DNA of 53,352 nt, taken from the IMG/VR virus record IMGVR_UViG_3300009548_000008, positions 1 to 53,352 of that record. The stretch is one strand, 5' to 3'. Both the position numbers and the translations under genes were made by a program. The DNA is from a virus. The notes below the pieces were generated by a model. The model had not been told where the DNA came from and made no database searches. It was given only the letters and a program-made list of their open reading frames with translations. Positions 16,045-24,717 of the stretch are shown piece by piece (the stretch's first letter is position 1; the number at the start of each line of letters is the position of its first letter).

Positions 16045-16313
16045 TCCCAGGGCTCGGCAATATCCTCTCTTATCTTGTCGCCGGATTGGGTATACTCGGC
16101 GGACTGCTCAATATCAGCATGAACACCGGCACCCGGTTCAGGTCCTATGTGATCTGGTCAGCCGGGAATGGTGCCGGCAGCATTCTTTATTATCTGGCGT
16201 ACCTTGGCATTCTGGAAATTACCATTGGGTTTCTGGCATTACTGGCTATGAACCTGGTTTATACCGGTATCGACGTTGCCGGGTGCTGGAATACCCGGGG
16301 GGTGCCGGCATGA
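16041..16313 (+). CDS. membrane protein with three helices, 90 aa
   Basis: Hydrophobic segments ILSYLVAGLGILGGLLNISM, VIWSAGNGAGSILYYLAYLG and ITIGFLALLAMNLVYTGIDV. The repeated small-residue faces suggest oligomer packing. The overall look recalls small PnuC/SemiSWEET-like halves, but I cannot assign it. Confidence 0.5.
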   Translation: MIPGLGNILSYLVAGLGILGGLLNISMNTGTRFRSYVIWSAGNGAGSILYYLAYLGILEITIGFLALLAMNLVYTGIDVAGCWNTRGVPA

Positions 16314-16540
16314 CCCAACCCGGCCCCACTCTCTCCGATGCAGCGAACCCACAGCGCCGGCTCCGGAAACTCAAAGAAAGCCGGGCGAATCTGATCGCCA
16401 TTATTCAGGAAAAAGAGGATTGCCTTGATATTATCGATGCAGAGATCGCAGACCTCGATGCGGCCCTGGTCAGCAATATCCCAGAGAGCTGGATAGAGCG
16501 GGCGATCTGGAAGGCAAGGAAATGGATCCGGGGGTGTTGA
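16310..16540 (+). CDS. coiled-coil protein, 76 aa
   Basis: ATG 16310 overlaps the membrane protein stop. RRLRKLKESRANLIAIIQEK onward is a coiled coil, similar in opening to the 4966 protein, ending WIERAIWKARKWIRGC. Confidence 0.5.
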   Translation: MTQPGPTLSDAANPQRRLRKLKESRANLIAIIQEKEDCLDIIDAEIADLDAALVSNIPESWIERAIWKARKWIRGC

Positions 16541-16544
16541 AGGA

Positions 16545-16691
16545 TTGACGGAAGATCTCGGATCGCTCGTGGTATCGATCCGGTGCCGGTCAGTCCCCGA
16601 ACCCCGCAAGAATCGCATACGCCTTGATATCCAGTCGGGCCGCGCCGGGAGCAGTCTGATTGTTGAGGCAGCCGGGAAGGTGCATGAATGA
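16545..16691 (+). CDS. unknown protein, 48 aa (TTG start)
   Basis: TTG 16545 lies behind TGAAGGA. The product reads MTEDLGSLVVSIRCRSVPEP and ends VEAAGKVHE. Its stop overlaps the next ATG. Low-confidence small gene filling the gap before the amidotransferase-MuF fusion. Confidence 0.35.
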   Translation: MTEDLGSLVVSIRCRSVPEPRKNRIRLDIQSGRAGSSLIVEAAGKVHE

Positions 16692-18205
16692 AGCAGGCGG
16701 TTTTTGTTGAGCACACGCCCGGCGGAGGCCCGGGGTACCTTGATCTCTTGTTTGGCGATAAGGGTATCGGGACCACAACCGTACAGGCGCACAAGAGCGG
16801 CATTACCGGCACCGAGAAGGCCGATTTCCTTATCCTCATGGGTTCGGATCAACCCGTCAAAAAGATGCCGTGGTACGATGTGGAGATCCAACTGATCCAA
16901 CAGCATCTCCAACTCAAAAAACCGATCATGGGTGTATGCGCGGGCGCCGAACTCATTGCGCTCGCAAAAGGCGGAAAATTAATCCGACTCAAACACCGCG
17001 AGTATGGCTGGACGCCTGTAACGAGCCCCTTAGGATCCTCGTGGGTATTTGAGTGGCACGAGGACGCATTCAAAACACCCGCGGGAGCGCACGAGATCGT
17101 TACCGGCGCCGACGGCGGGATGTGTCAGGCATACCGGGGCCCCGGATATCTCGGCACGCAGTTCCATCCCGAGATGACTGCCCGGATCCTGGACGACTGG
17201 ACTAACAAGGATCCCGCCGTATCTGCAACCGCGAGCCACGAGAACGCCCTGCGGTTATTATCGTCGCAGAGACTCGCGGGGTATCTGGTCAATCTCCTCG
17301 TAGGCCCCAAATGCGCTTGCGGGGCCGGGCATCATCCCCACGTGATCGCCCGACCGTATGGCGGCGCGAACCTCGATCTGAACCGGAAAGAATACCTGAT
17401 GGCCCGGGTCCTGCAGGACGCGCTTGAGCAGATCGCCCGGAGGATCAACGATCAGGCCGGATCCGCCCGGGAAGCGCTCGCAGGGTTTGATACCGCTCGC
17501 AGGGATGTAACGGGGCCGGCATTCCGCACGCAGATCGAGCACCACGTCCAGCAGACCGTCCAGATGGGCACCGAGAACGCCCAGCGGTTGCTTGTCGCCG
17601 CCCGGGAGCGGCAATGGCACCGCCGGCATGGAGCGGCCGGTAAGAAATCGACGCCTTTTGTCCCCCCGCTGCCGTCCGTGTCGCCCCAGCTGATGACTCC
17701 TTGGAGTAAACTCGTCAAGGGGATCACCGATCATACCGTGCAACATTTCGACCGGATCGCGGATGATTTTAAAGACCGGCTCACGGACACGCTCAAGGAT
17801 GGATACCAGAACGGCGAGAGTGCGGCACAACTGGGTACTCGGGTGAAGGAAGCGCTCGGTGTGGATAGGAACCGGGCGAATGAGCGAGCGCGGACAATGA
17901 CGATAGAAACGTACAACCAAGCCCATATTATCCAGTATCAGGAAGCCGGGGCCTCTGGTGTGGAATGGAGTGCAGCAGAAGATGAGCGCGAATGTGACTA
18001 CTGCGCGGATCTCGATGGCTCAGTATGGGCGCTTGATGATCCGGACCTTATCCGGCCTCCCGCCCATTCCAACTGTAGGTGTGTACTCTTACCGGTGCTT
18101 GACGATATCCCCGACGATGCCCCGCAACCCTCGCAGGACACGGTTGATTTCTGCCAAGATTGGCGCGAGAACTATTTCGATATCCCGCTTTACGCCCCAT
18201 CCTAA
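16688..18205 (+). CDS. class I glutamine amidotransferase fused to MuF-type head morphogenesis protein
   Basis: Residues 1-190 form a class I amidotransferase: nucleophile loop MGVCAGAELI (C84), FEWHED, and the catalytic pair in GTQFHPEM (H160, E162), so the Cys-His-Glu triad is intact. After a C-x-C...H linker, residues ~230-505 are a MuF/SPP1 gp7-like domain: helical body, then ERECDYCADLDG and PPAHSNCRC, the family's zinc-like end. MuF proteins are minor head proteins near the portal and are often injected with DNA. The gene lies in the head cluster as expected. No synthase partner for the amidotransferase is seen. The enzyme may act on virion or host protein or small amides; this is inference. 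Confidence 0.85.
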   Translation: MKQAVFVEHTPGGGPGYLDLLFGDKGIGTTTVQAHKSGITGTEKADFLILMGSDQPVKKMPWYDVEIQLIQQHLQLKKPIMGVCAGAELIALAKGGKLIRLKHREYGWTPVTSPLGSSWVFEWHEDAFKTPAGAHEIVTGADGGMCQAYRGPGYLGTQFHPEMTARILDDWTNKDPAVSATASHENALRLLSSQRLAGYLVNLLVGPKCACGAGHHPHVIARPYGGANLDLNRKEYLMARVLQDALEQIARRINDQAGSAREALAGFDTARRDVTGPAFRTQIEHHVQQTVQMGTENAQRLLVAARERQWHRRHGAAGKKSTPFVPPLPSVSPQLMTPWSKLVKGITDHTVQHFDRIADDFKDRLTDTLKDGYQNGESAAQLGTRVKEALGVDRNRANERARTMTIETYNQAHIIQYQEAGASGVEWSAAEDERECDYCADLDGSVWALDDPDLIRPPAHSNCRCVLLPVLDDIPDDAPQPSQDTVDFCQDWRENYFDIPLYAPS

Positions 18206-18207
18206 AA

Positions 18208-18230
18208 CATTTATACTTTTTATACCACAT
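18208..18230 (+). promoter_or_regulatory. TATA-type promoter, leaderless gene
   Basis: AAAACATTTATACTTTTTAT ends 12-20 bases before ATG 18239. The first TATA-like core (centre ~18212) lies about 27 bases before the ATG, the archaeal distance to a transcript start, and no ribosome site is present, which points to leaderless mRNA. The AAAACATTTAT core recurs at 37936. Confidence 0.55.
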
Positions 18231-18238
18231 ATTATACT

Positions 18239-18466
18239 ATGCCAAAAAAACCAAGCGAAGATCCTGCGGTGAGCCTGAATGTCACCGTGCGGCAGAGTGT
18301 TTTTAACCGGATAGAAAAAGCCCGGGGTCCGGTCAAGCGGTCAACATGGGTCGAGATGGCCTGCGAAGAGAAGTTGAACAATATCAGCGCGATCACCAAA
18401 CTGGTGGCTGCCGGGAAACTTACGGCAGCGCAGGCCCAGAGATTGCTTGAAATGAAGGTGTCATGA
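18239..18466 (+). CDS. ribbon-helix-helix-like regulator, 75 aa
   Basis: VSLNVTVRQSVFNRIEKARG then PVKRSTWVEMACEEKLNNIS: a beta strand with two helices as in ribbon-helix-helix repressors, followed by a helical tail (LVAAGKLTAAQAQRLLEMKV). It starts a new transcription unit between packaging and head genes, so it may time late expression. Confidence 0.55.
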   Translation: MPKKPSEDPAVSLNVTVRQSVFNRIEKARGPVKRSTWVEMACEEKLNNISAITKLVAAGKLTAAQAQRLLEMKVS

Positions 18467-18690
18467 TGGGGGTAGACGTTCTATTATCCACAAAGAAGAA
18501 TATTCCTTTGTCCCTAATCACTCGTATTCAAGTAAAGATCATCGCAATTTGGTATATTCTTCTCGGCCGTGGGGTCTGGTATCGTGTTGATCTCGCGGGG
18601 ACTGGAGACTTTCATTTATCCGCACATTCCCGCTCCAATCACCTCTATATCTTTGAAAGCAACATCCTTGATGGGTTGGAGGTATCCTGA
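18463..18690 (+). CDS. unknown protein, 75 aa
   Basis: ATGATGG overlap with the upstream stop. A hydrophobic stretch ITRIQVKIIAIWYILLGRGV could be membrane-associated. No family is recognised; it could be a coupling ORF. Confidence 0.35.
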   Translation: MMGVDVLLSTKKNIPLSLITRIQVKIIAIWYILLGRGVWYRVDLAGTGDFHLSAHSRSNHLYIFESNILDGLEVS

Positions 18691-18968
18691 TGGCAAACAC
18701 CCACATCTGCCGGTGCCAAGCGGGTTTTGTCGCCAAAGCCCGGCGCCGGTTCTCATTCCCGGCGGGGATGCTGCCCGGCTGGAAACTCAGCGATACCGTG
18801 ATCTTCCAGGAATGCACTGCGCCGGCACCATCCGCGATCGGGTCGATCGTTGGCGGCCAGCAGATGATCCCGAATGGCGTGCAGGGTGCATACCGGATTG
18901 TGTCATCAAGCCCCAAGGCCCCGGACGGTACCGCAACGCCAACGCTGACGGTGGAACGGATTTCATAA
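18690..18968 (+). CDS. probable small virion protein, 92 aa
   Basis: MANTHICRCQAGFVAKARRR then a Gly/Pro/Ser-rich beta pattern ending ATPTLTVERIS. Its size, composition and place before head genes fit a small structural protein. GGAGG lies in the last codons of the preceding gene. Confidence 0.5.
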   Translation: MANTHICRCQAGFVAKARRRFSFPAGMLPGWKLSDTVIFQECTAPAPSAIGSIVGGQQMIPNGVQGAYRIVSSSPKAPDGTATPTLTVERIS

Positions 18969-18999
18969 TCTTTTTTTCATCGAATTTAAGATTTATTTT
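18969..18999 (+). promoter_or_regulatory. T-run terminator followed by TATA-type promoter
   Basis: A run of seven T (18971-18977) behind the stop is an archaeal-type terminator. TTTAAGATTTATTTT follows and fits a TATA box (18991-18999) ~27 bases before a start near 19020. The same order, T-run plus AATTTAAGATTTAT, occurs at 21808-21831. Confidence 0.5.
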
Positions 19000-19041
19000 C
19001 TTCTGCGTCTCTTGTATCCCTATCAAAAGGTGTACACCCTT

Positions 19042-19404
19042 ATGACGCTTCGTTATGCTATTGTAGATTTTAAAAATCAGTCGTTGAGCAACGCCTCGAA
19101 CGGCCTGATCGCTACTGTCTTGGGAGCCGCATTCAACCCGTTAAGCCAACTGGGACTCGCACCCAGTAAGAGCAACCGGATCTATGTGACCGTCAAGGGC
19201 TCGGTAGCGTTTGCGCCCCAGTACAAGCGAAACACCGACCAGTATTACCCGCTGGGGTACGCTGCCACGAACCCCCCCTCAGTCCTGCCGCTGCAGCCGT
19301 TCACCTTCGAGGCCGTTGTTACCGCGAACGATACCGCCTTTGACGTGTTCCCCGGCACCACGGGAACGTACAGCTTGACGGTGGAGATCGATGCCGACTC
19401 GTAA
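19042..19404 (+). CDS. probable capsid decoration or head protein, 120 aa
   Basis: ATG 19042 behind AAAGGTGT. The protein (MTLRYAIVDFKNQSLSNASN...) is beta-rich and ends GTTGTYSLTVEIDADS, as in small virion decoration proteins. It is the first gene of a promoter-led unit that continues into the PKD protein. No family is recognised. Confidence 0.5.
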   Translation: MTLRYAIVDFKNQSLSNASNGLIATVLGAAFNPLSQLGLAPSKSNRIYVTVKGSVAFAPQYKRNTDQYYPLGYAATNPPSVLPLQPFTFEAVVTANDTAFDVFPGTTGTYSLTVEIDADS

Positions 19405-19419
19405 GGACCGGTGATCTCC

Positions 19420-21801
19420 ATGCAGTCTCTTGGTGACCGGCTGGTGATCCGGCCATGGAGGAAGTGGCAACTTGCAGCCATGGTATTGTTGATAATACTA
19501 ATCCTGTTTACCGGGTCAGTAAGTGCGATTGTACCATCCTATTATCTCGGTCAATATTCCCCATACCTCGTATCGGCAATGAATTTTAATAGTTCCACCC
19601 TCACAGTGGACGATACCGGATATACTACATGGACTAATAGCGGGGGGGTAGAGAATACAACAACCCCAAAATTCGGAGCCGGTGCTGCGTACTTTGGAAC
19701 AGGCCGCACAAATTATATTTATGGCAATGCAAACTCAAATCTCGCATTTGGAACAAACCCATTCACTATAGACTTCTGGTATAACACATCTGCGCCGGCT
19801 ACGCCACAAACCATTTACGATTGGAGGGCAGCATCGGGGAGTGGTGCATACTCAACCATTTACATATCAGCAGGTTCTGTATTGTGTTACTATGTTAATT
19901 CGGCATTCAAAATTGTTGGCGGGACGACTGTAACTGCAAATGTGTGGCATGAAATCATCGTTGAAAGAAGCGGTACTACAACTACAATGTATTTGGATGG
20001 GGTTTCGCAAGGCTCATGGACTGATTCTACAAGTTATCTCGTGGGAGCAAGTGCCCCGGTTTTGGGGAATGGGGCTGCTCGTGGAACTATATGTATAATC
20101 GGATCAATTGATTCGGCATTTGTATGGAATGGTGTAGCCATTCCTATCACTCAATTGTACCCGCAGACACAGGAAATTGGGGTTGCGGCATTACCTGTTA
20201 CCATTACTGCGAATACTACATCCGGTGCTATCCCCCTCGCTGTCCAATTTACTGATACAAGCGGCTGGCCAAATCCCGGTAATGCCGGATTGACGAGTTA
20301 TTCATATTCTATCAATAATAATACTCAGGTTTTTATTAATGGAACAAATTTTGCGAACGAGAATATTACCTATACATTCCCGGTCGCAGGAACCTATCAG
20401 GTAAATCTCACTCTGACAAATAACGCCCTGTTATCGAATACGAGCGCGAATACTACGATCACGGTATCTGGTGTACTACCCGTAGCAGCGTTTACTATGA
20501 ATACAACAGCCGGGTATTCACCTCTTGCCGTGAGTTTCACGGATACCTCGAATCCCGTCGGGACCGCGTGGCAATGGGGATTCAACAACGTCACCGGCAA
20601 CAACACATGGACGAATTTTGCCACGGCAGAAAACCCGGTCTGGACGTTCGGTATCGGCAACTATTCAGTAAACCTGACGGCAACCAATTCCGGTGGGTCC
20701 AGTAAATTCACGAATACGACGTTCATAAACGTGACAGCTGTTCCACCCGTAGCAGCGTTTACTATGAATACAACAGCCGGGTATTCACCCCTTGCCGTGA
20801 GTTTCACGGATACCTCGAATCCCGTCGGGACCGCGTGGCAATGGGGATTTAACAACGTCACCGGCAACAACACGTGGACGAATTTTGCCACGACGGAGAA
20901 CCCGGTCTGGACGTTCGGGATCGGCAATTATTCAGTAAACCTGACGGCAACCAATTCCGGTGGGTCCAGCAAATTCACGAATACGACGTTCATAAACGTG
21001 ACAGCTGTTCCACCCGTTGCATCGTTCACGGTTTCTCCAATATCTGGTATTCCCCCGCTTGGAATTTCGTTGAATGATACTTCTACAAATACTCCAACAT
21101 CATGGTCATGGGGCGCGAAAAACGTCACCGGGAATAATACATGGATACCTATCGGAAATAGATTACAGAATGATGTGGCGATGCTCGGCTCCGGGAACTG
21201 GTCGATTAATCTCACTGCTGCAAATTCCGGCGGGTCAAATATCTCGACACAGATCTCATTTGTCAATGTCTCAGGAATTGTACCGTTGCCAATCGGGAAC
21301 TTCACCGAGAATGGATTATATACCCAGACTTCTGGCAATGCACCATTCCCCGTGCAGTTCAATTATGTGCAATCTAATGGGACAACTTCGTGGTTCTGGA
21401 TGTTTGGCGATGGCAGCACCTCAACCGATCAGAATCCACTGCATACCTATACCGTGGCAGGGATCTATACCGTGAATCACTCGGTAACCAACTCATTCGG
21501 GACCGGATGGACGAACCGGACCGGGGCAGTAATGGCGATCATGGTATCAATGTTCACCCCATGGCCGGGGCCGGTTACCCGGTGGTACCCGGCTGGTGTC
21601 TATTTCCAGGACCAGAGTGCCGGTTCACCGACGAGCGTAAACTGGTCCTTCGGTGACGGCACGATCGCAAACCTGACGACTGCGATCTATCACCAGTTCC
21701 CCCACTCGGCAGCGTCGCAGGTATATACCATCACAGAAACGGCCTGCACCGCGTCAGCGTGTTCGACCAATTCCTCGATCGTACAAATCCATCCCACCTA
21801 A
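19420..21801 (+). CDS. secreted LamG/PKD surface protein, 793 aa
   Basis: GGTGATC (19410-19416) fits ATG 19420. A signal peptide (WQLAAMVLLIILILFTGSVSA) precedes a LamG-like lectin fold (about residues 45-250; FTIDFWYNTSAP, WHEIIVERSG) and five PKD-type domains marked by YSPLAVSFTDTSNP, WQWGFNNVTG, WFWMFGDGSTSTDQNPLHTY and VNWSFGDGT. Two PKD units are nearly identical. Many N-x-S/T sites suggest glycosylation. PKD domains occur in methanogen surface proteins, so it may decorate the virion or the host envelope. Sitting between head genes is unusual. Confidence 0.8.
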   Translation: MQSLGDRLVIRPWRKWQLAAMVLLIILILFTGSVSAIVPSYYLGQYSPYLVSAMNFNSSTLTVDDTGYTTWTNSGGVENTTTPKFGAGAAYFGTGRTNYIYGNANSNLAFGTNPFTIDFWYNTSAPATPQTIYDWRAASGSGAYSTIYISAGSVLCYYVNSAFKIVGGTTVTANVWHEIIVERSGTTTTMYLDGVSQGSWTDSTSYLVGASAPVLGNGAARGTICIIGSIDSAFVWNGVAIPITQLYPQTQEIGVAALPVTITANTTSGAIPLAVQFTDTSGWPNPGNAGLTSYSYSINNNTQVFINGTNFANENITYTFPVAGTYQVNLTLTNNALLSNTSANTTITVSGVLPVAAFTMNTTAGYSPLAVSFTDTSNPVGTAWQWGFNNVTGNNTWTNFATAENPVWTFGIGNYSVNLTATNSGGSSKFTNTTFINVTAVPPVAAFTMNTTAGYSPLAVSFTDTSNPVGTAWQWGFNNVTGNNTWTNFATTENPVWTFGIGNYSVNLTATNSGGSSKFTNTTFINVTAVPPVASFTVSPISGIPPLGISLNDTSTNTPTSWSWGAKNVTGNNTWIPIGNRLQNDVAMLGSGNWSINLTAANSGGSNISTQISFVNVSGIVPLPIGNFTENGLYTQTSGNAPFPVQFNYVQSNGTTSWFWMFGDGSTSTDQNPLHTYTVAGIYTVNHSVTNSFGTGWTNRTGAVMAIMVSMFTPWPGPVTRWYPAGVYFQDQSAGSPTSVNWSFGDGTIANLTTAIYHQFPHSAASQVYTITETACTASACSTNSSIVQIHPT
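20479..21012 (+). repeat. tandem duplication of an 89-codon PKD unit
   Basis: Copies 20479-20745 and 20746-21012 are 267 bases each and differ at only about nine positions; almost all are silent, the one amino-acid change being FATAENP versus FATTENP. A third, diverged PKD unit follows. The pattern points to a recent duplication or gene conversion with selection on the protein. Confidence 0.9.
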
Positions 21802-21807
21802 CCTCAT

Positions 21808-21832
21808 CTTTTTCCAAATTTTAAGATTTATC
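21808..21832 (+). promoter_or_regulatory. T-run terminator followed by TATA-type promoter
   Basis: CTTTTTCC after the PKD gene is followed by AAATTTTAAGATTTATCTC. ATTTAT (21826-21831) lies ~28 bases before ATG 21859 and there is no ribosome site, so the prohead protease mRNA may be leaderless. The motif repeats the one at 18985. Confidence 0.5.
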
Positions 21833-21858
21833 TCATTTCGCACATCATCATAATCCTG

Positions 21859-23610
21859 ATGCCGGAATTCCCCCTTTTAGGCAGTCTCAACAATTACACC
21901 ATCCTCTCAGCGAGCGGCTCGAAACTCATTATTGACGGGCCATTCTTCACCTGTGATGAGCTCAACAAAAATGGGTGGGGCATCCCCGAGAGCGAGGCAC
22001 AGGGATTTGCCGCGACCTTCACGGGCCTGCCGATACGGTGGTGCCCGATGGGTAAGACCGTGCTCGATCCGGATTCTGGCGACATTGTCGCTGCCGAACA
22101 TTTCTGCGATCTCATCAACTCGCAGAAAACCATCGTGGGGAAGATGCTCGATGTCTACCCCAACGGCCGGAACGACAAGGGCAACCTCGTCTACTGGCAG
22201 AAAGGCGAGATCACAGACCCGGCTACCATAGCAGGGATCATGGCCGGCAAGATCCCCACGAATGTCAGCATGTGGGCTTACGGCTCTGAAATGCTGGACG
22301 ACGGGATGGTCCGGGGCGCGAGAGGGATGAGCGAATCGATCGTGACCGAACCCGCGTATCAGGAAGCCAGTTTCAACTACCAGATCGTCGCGGCATCACT
22401 CAGGAAGAAAGGAGGTCATATGGGCGCAACAGGCGCGTATGTTCCGAACAACCCGAAAGATTACGGGAAATCCACGGGATCGTGGGATGCACCCGGTCTC
22501 AAGGATTTTACCTCCAAAAGTTGGGATGATCTGACGGAACAGGAGAAGAACGGGATCCGTTCTTGCTTCGCCGCAGTGACCGATGACACGTTTGGAGGCT
22601 GTAAGTTACCCCACCACAACCCGAACGGCACCGTCGTTAAGGCCAGTGTGGATAACGCGATGGCACGACTTGGTCAGACCCAAGGATTGGGCGCGATCAA
22701 GAGCGACGTGGAGGCACATCTGCGCAGCCATCAGGTAAACGATTTCAAAGAGGAAAAAGGAGCCACTATGGAACCTGAAAAACTCACTACACAGCAGGTC
22801 GGCCTCGACGGAAAACCCGTCGTCGGCGCTGCTGTTACACCCGGTGTCACGATCAATATCGGGGCATCGGCCGAAGGCGCCAGTAAGAAAGGCGCTGATG
22901 CACAGGATGGCGACGGCAACAACGCGGTCTGCGCAAAGTGCGGGACTGCACTCCCGAGAGGAGCTGATTTCTGCCCGAAGTGCGGTGCGGCCCTGCATGC
23001 AAAGTGCGGAGCCTGCGGTACTGCCGTCCCCGTTGGAGCAAAATTCTGTCCCGCATGTGGAGCATCCATGTCACCCCAGAACCCCGCGACCGGCACGACC
23101 GGCGACAACACCGCACAGGCCGCCGCCACGTTACAGGCGGCCGTTGCGGACGCTATGGCGAAAGCCAAAGACGAGGACAACCGCCGGGCTCTTGCAGCCT
23201 CTATCGCAGAGGTACAACTGCAGACCGGCGTGATCACCGAGGCCGACGCGCCCAAGAAGATCGAGACGCTCAAGATTCTCTCGGCATCCATTCTGGAAAC
23301 CCAGCTGGCCGAGGTCAAACTCATGGCCGCCAAGATCGCTGCTGGGAACGAGCAGGGACTCACCAGCGGATCCCTCCCGGGCCCCATGGTCAAGGTCGGC
23401 GCCGGCGGACTTCTCCCGAAGTTCCAGCACGGACTTCCGCCCGAGCACATCATCAAGGCCGTATTCCAGCGGCTCGGTGCTCAGGTCGACAGCAAGTTCC
23501 AGCAAATGGACTGGGACAAGGTCTTCAAGTACGGCAATATGAAAAACTTCCCCGGAAGCGCCAACTGGAAGGGCACGTATCACCAGGACCGGGAACTCCT
23601 GCCGGTATGA
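21859..23610 (+). CDS. prohead protease with scaffold and zinc-ribbon insert, 583 aa
   Basis: Residues 1-180 resemble phage prohead proteases: GKMLDVYPNGRNDKGNLVYW, then IPTNVSMWAYGSE and SESIVTEPAYQEASF. A second domain (CKLPHHNPNGTVVKASVDNA) is seen in virus proteases as a post-catalytic module. Residues ~355-400 hold two tandem zinc ribbons (CAKCG...CPKCG, CGACG...CPACG). A helical Ala-rich scaffold follows, ending in a short conserved tail. It would mature the gpT-type capsid protein encoded three genes downstream. The zinc ribbons are unusual here. Confidence 0.7.
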   Translation: MPEFPLLGSLNNYTILSASGSKLIIDGPFFTCDELNKNGWGIPESEAQGFAATFTGLPIRWCPMGKTVLDPDSGDIVAAEHFCDLINSQKTIVGKMLDVYPNGRNDKGNLVYWQKGEITDPATIAGIMAGKIPTNVSMWAYGSEMLDDGMVRGARGMSESIVTEPAYQEASFNYQIVAASLRKKGGHMGATGAYVPNNPKDYGKSTGSWDAPGLKDFTSKSWDDLTEQEKNGIRSCFAAVTDDTFGGCKLPHHNPNGTVVKASVDNAMARLGQTQGLGAIKSDVEAHLRSHQVNDFKEEKGATMEPEKLTTQQVGLDGKPVVGAAVTPGVTINIGASAEGASKKGADAQDGDGNNAVCAKCGTALPRGADFCPKCGAALHAKCGACGTAVPVGAKFCPACGASMSPQNPATGTTGDNTAQAAATLQAAVADAMAKAKDEDNRRALAASIAEVQLQTGVITEADAPKKIETLKILSASILETQLAEVKLMAAKIAAGNEQGLTSGSLPGPMVKVGAGGLLPKFQHGLPPEHIIKAVFQRLGAQVDSKFQQMDWDKVFKYGNMKNFPGSANWKGTYHQDRELLPV

Positions 23611-23621
23611 GGTGAAAAGAA

Positions 23622-24707
23622 ATGTCACTCACAGCATCAGTTAACGTCCCCTTCAAGGCATCGGACGCAGTTGAATACGTCCCGGTTTCGGGCACGGCCA
23701 TCTACACGGGCGCCCTTGTGGAACTCACCGCGGCCGGGCTCCTCCAGCCGTGGACCAACGGGGCCACCAACTCCTTCGCGGGAGTTGCCCTTGAGGGCAC
23801 TATCGTCCCGCTGGCAGAGAACAGCCAGGGCGGCGTCGCACCCTTCACCGGCATCATGTCGCCCAACAAGCGCGGGATCAATGTTGGCCGGAGCGGCAGA
23901 CTCTATCGGTTCCCGTTCTCCGGGGCGGCCGTTACGAACCTCGGAAACCCCATCTATGCCACGGACGACCACACGATCACCATCACACCCCAGACCCAGC
24001 GGATCGGCACCTGTGTCGATTACGAGTCCGGGTATCTCTGGGTGGATTTCAGCGGCTTTGCGATTCCCCCCGTGACGCCCTCGTCATTCCCAGTTGACCT
24101 GTCGGCCGCAACCGGCACAGGAGTCTCTCTCGCAGAGAAGGTCGGTTCCACAGGCACGCCGGTTGCTATCAGCACGGCAAACCAGCAGGGGATCTCGGAA
24201 TACTACACCACGGCGCTCACCACGGGTACCACGTATGGCCACTACATCATGCTCACCTCGATCGGTGTGGGTGTTGAGGCCATCGCAGCCCGGTCCCGGA
24301 CCTACCTCTCGACCGCCGCTGCAGCCAACGCACACGGTTATCACGCAACCCTCGAGCTCGATACCTCTGCCGGCAATGTTACCGGTCTTGGTACGGGTCT
24401 CCACGGCAATGTCGTGATCCCCAACCGGGCCGTCGCGGCCGGTACGTATTTCGGCGTCTATGCCGAACTCTACGCCAACGGCAACACCGCTGCACTTCCC
24501 GCAGGTTCCAACGCATGTCTTGGCATCAACTCCCAGCCAGGAACGGCCATGGACCTTGTTGCCAACGCGATCTCCTTTACGGGGACCGATGCAACCGGAG
24601 CCATGATCTACTCCGCTGGTGAGGCAGCCCCCGCGATCGTGGGTTCGATCAGGATCCTCGTGAATGGCGCGATCAGATACCTGTACTACGGGAGTGCGCA
24701 GGCCTGA
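23622..24707 (+). CDS. probable capsid decoration protein, 361 aa
   Basis: The first 130 residues (PFKASDAVEYVPVSGTAIYT, LLQPWTNGATNSFAGVALEG, GRLYRFPFSG, YATDDHTITITPQTQRIGTC) follow the beta pattern of DUF2190-type decoration proteins. The second half is a longer beta-rich, Ala/Thr/Gly-rich domain. Located between the protease and capsid genes. GAGGTGAAAAG precedes the ATG. A typical decoration protein is ~120 residues, so the C-terminal domain is an addition. Confidence 0.65.
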   Translation: MSLTASVNVPFKASDAVEYVPVSGTAIYTGALVELTAAGLLQPWTNGATNSFAGVALEGTIVPLAENSQGGVAPFTGIMSPNKRGINVGRSGRLYRFPFSGAAVTNLGNPIYATDDHTITITPQTQRIGTCVDYESGYLWVDFSGFAIPPVTPSSFPVDLSAATGTGVSLAEKVGSTGTPVAISTANQQGISEYYTTALTTGTTYGHYIMLTSIGVGVEAIAARSRTYLSTAAAANAHGYHATLELDTSAGNVTGLGTGLHGNVVIPNRAVAAGTYFGVYAELYANGNTAALPAGSNACLGINSQPGTAMDLVANAISFTGTDATGAMIYSAGEAAPAIVGSIRILVNGAIRYLYYGSAQA

Positions 24708-24717
24708 GGTGTGAACC

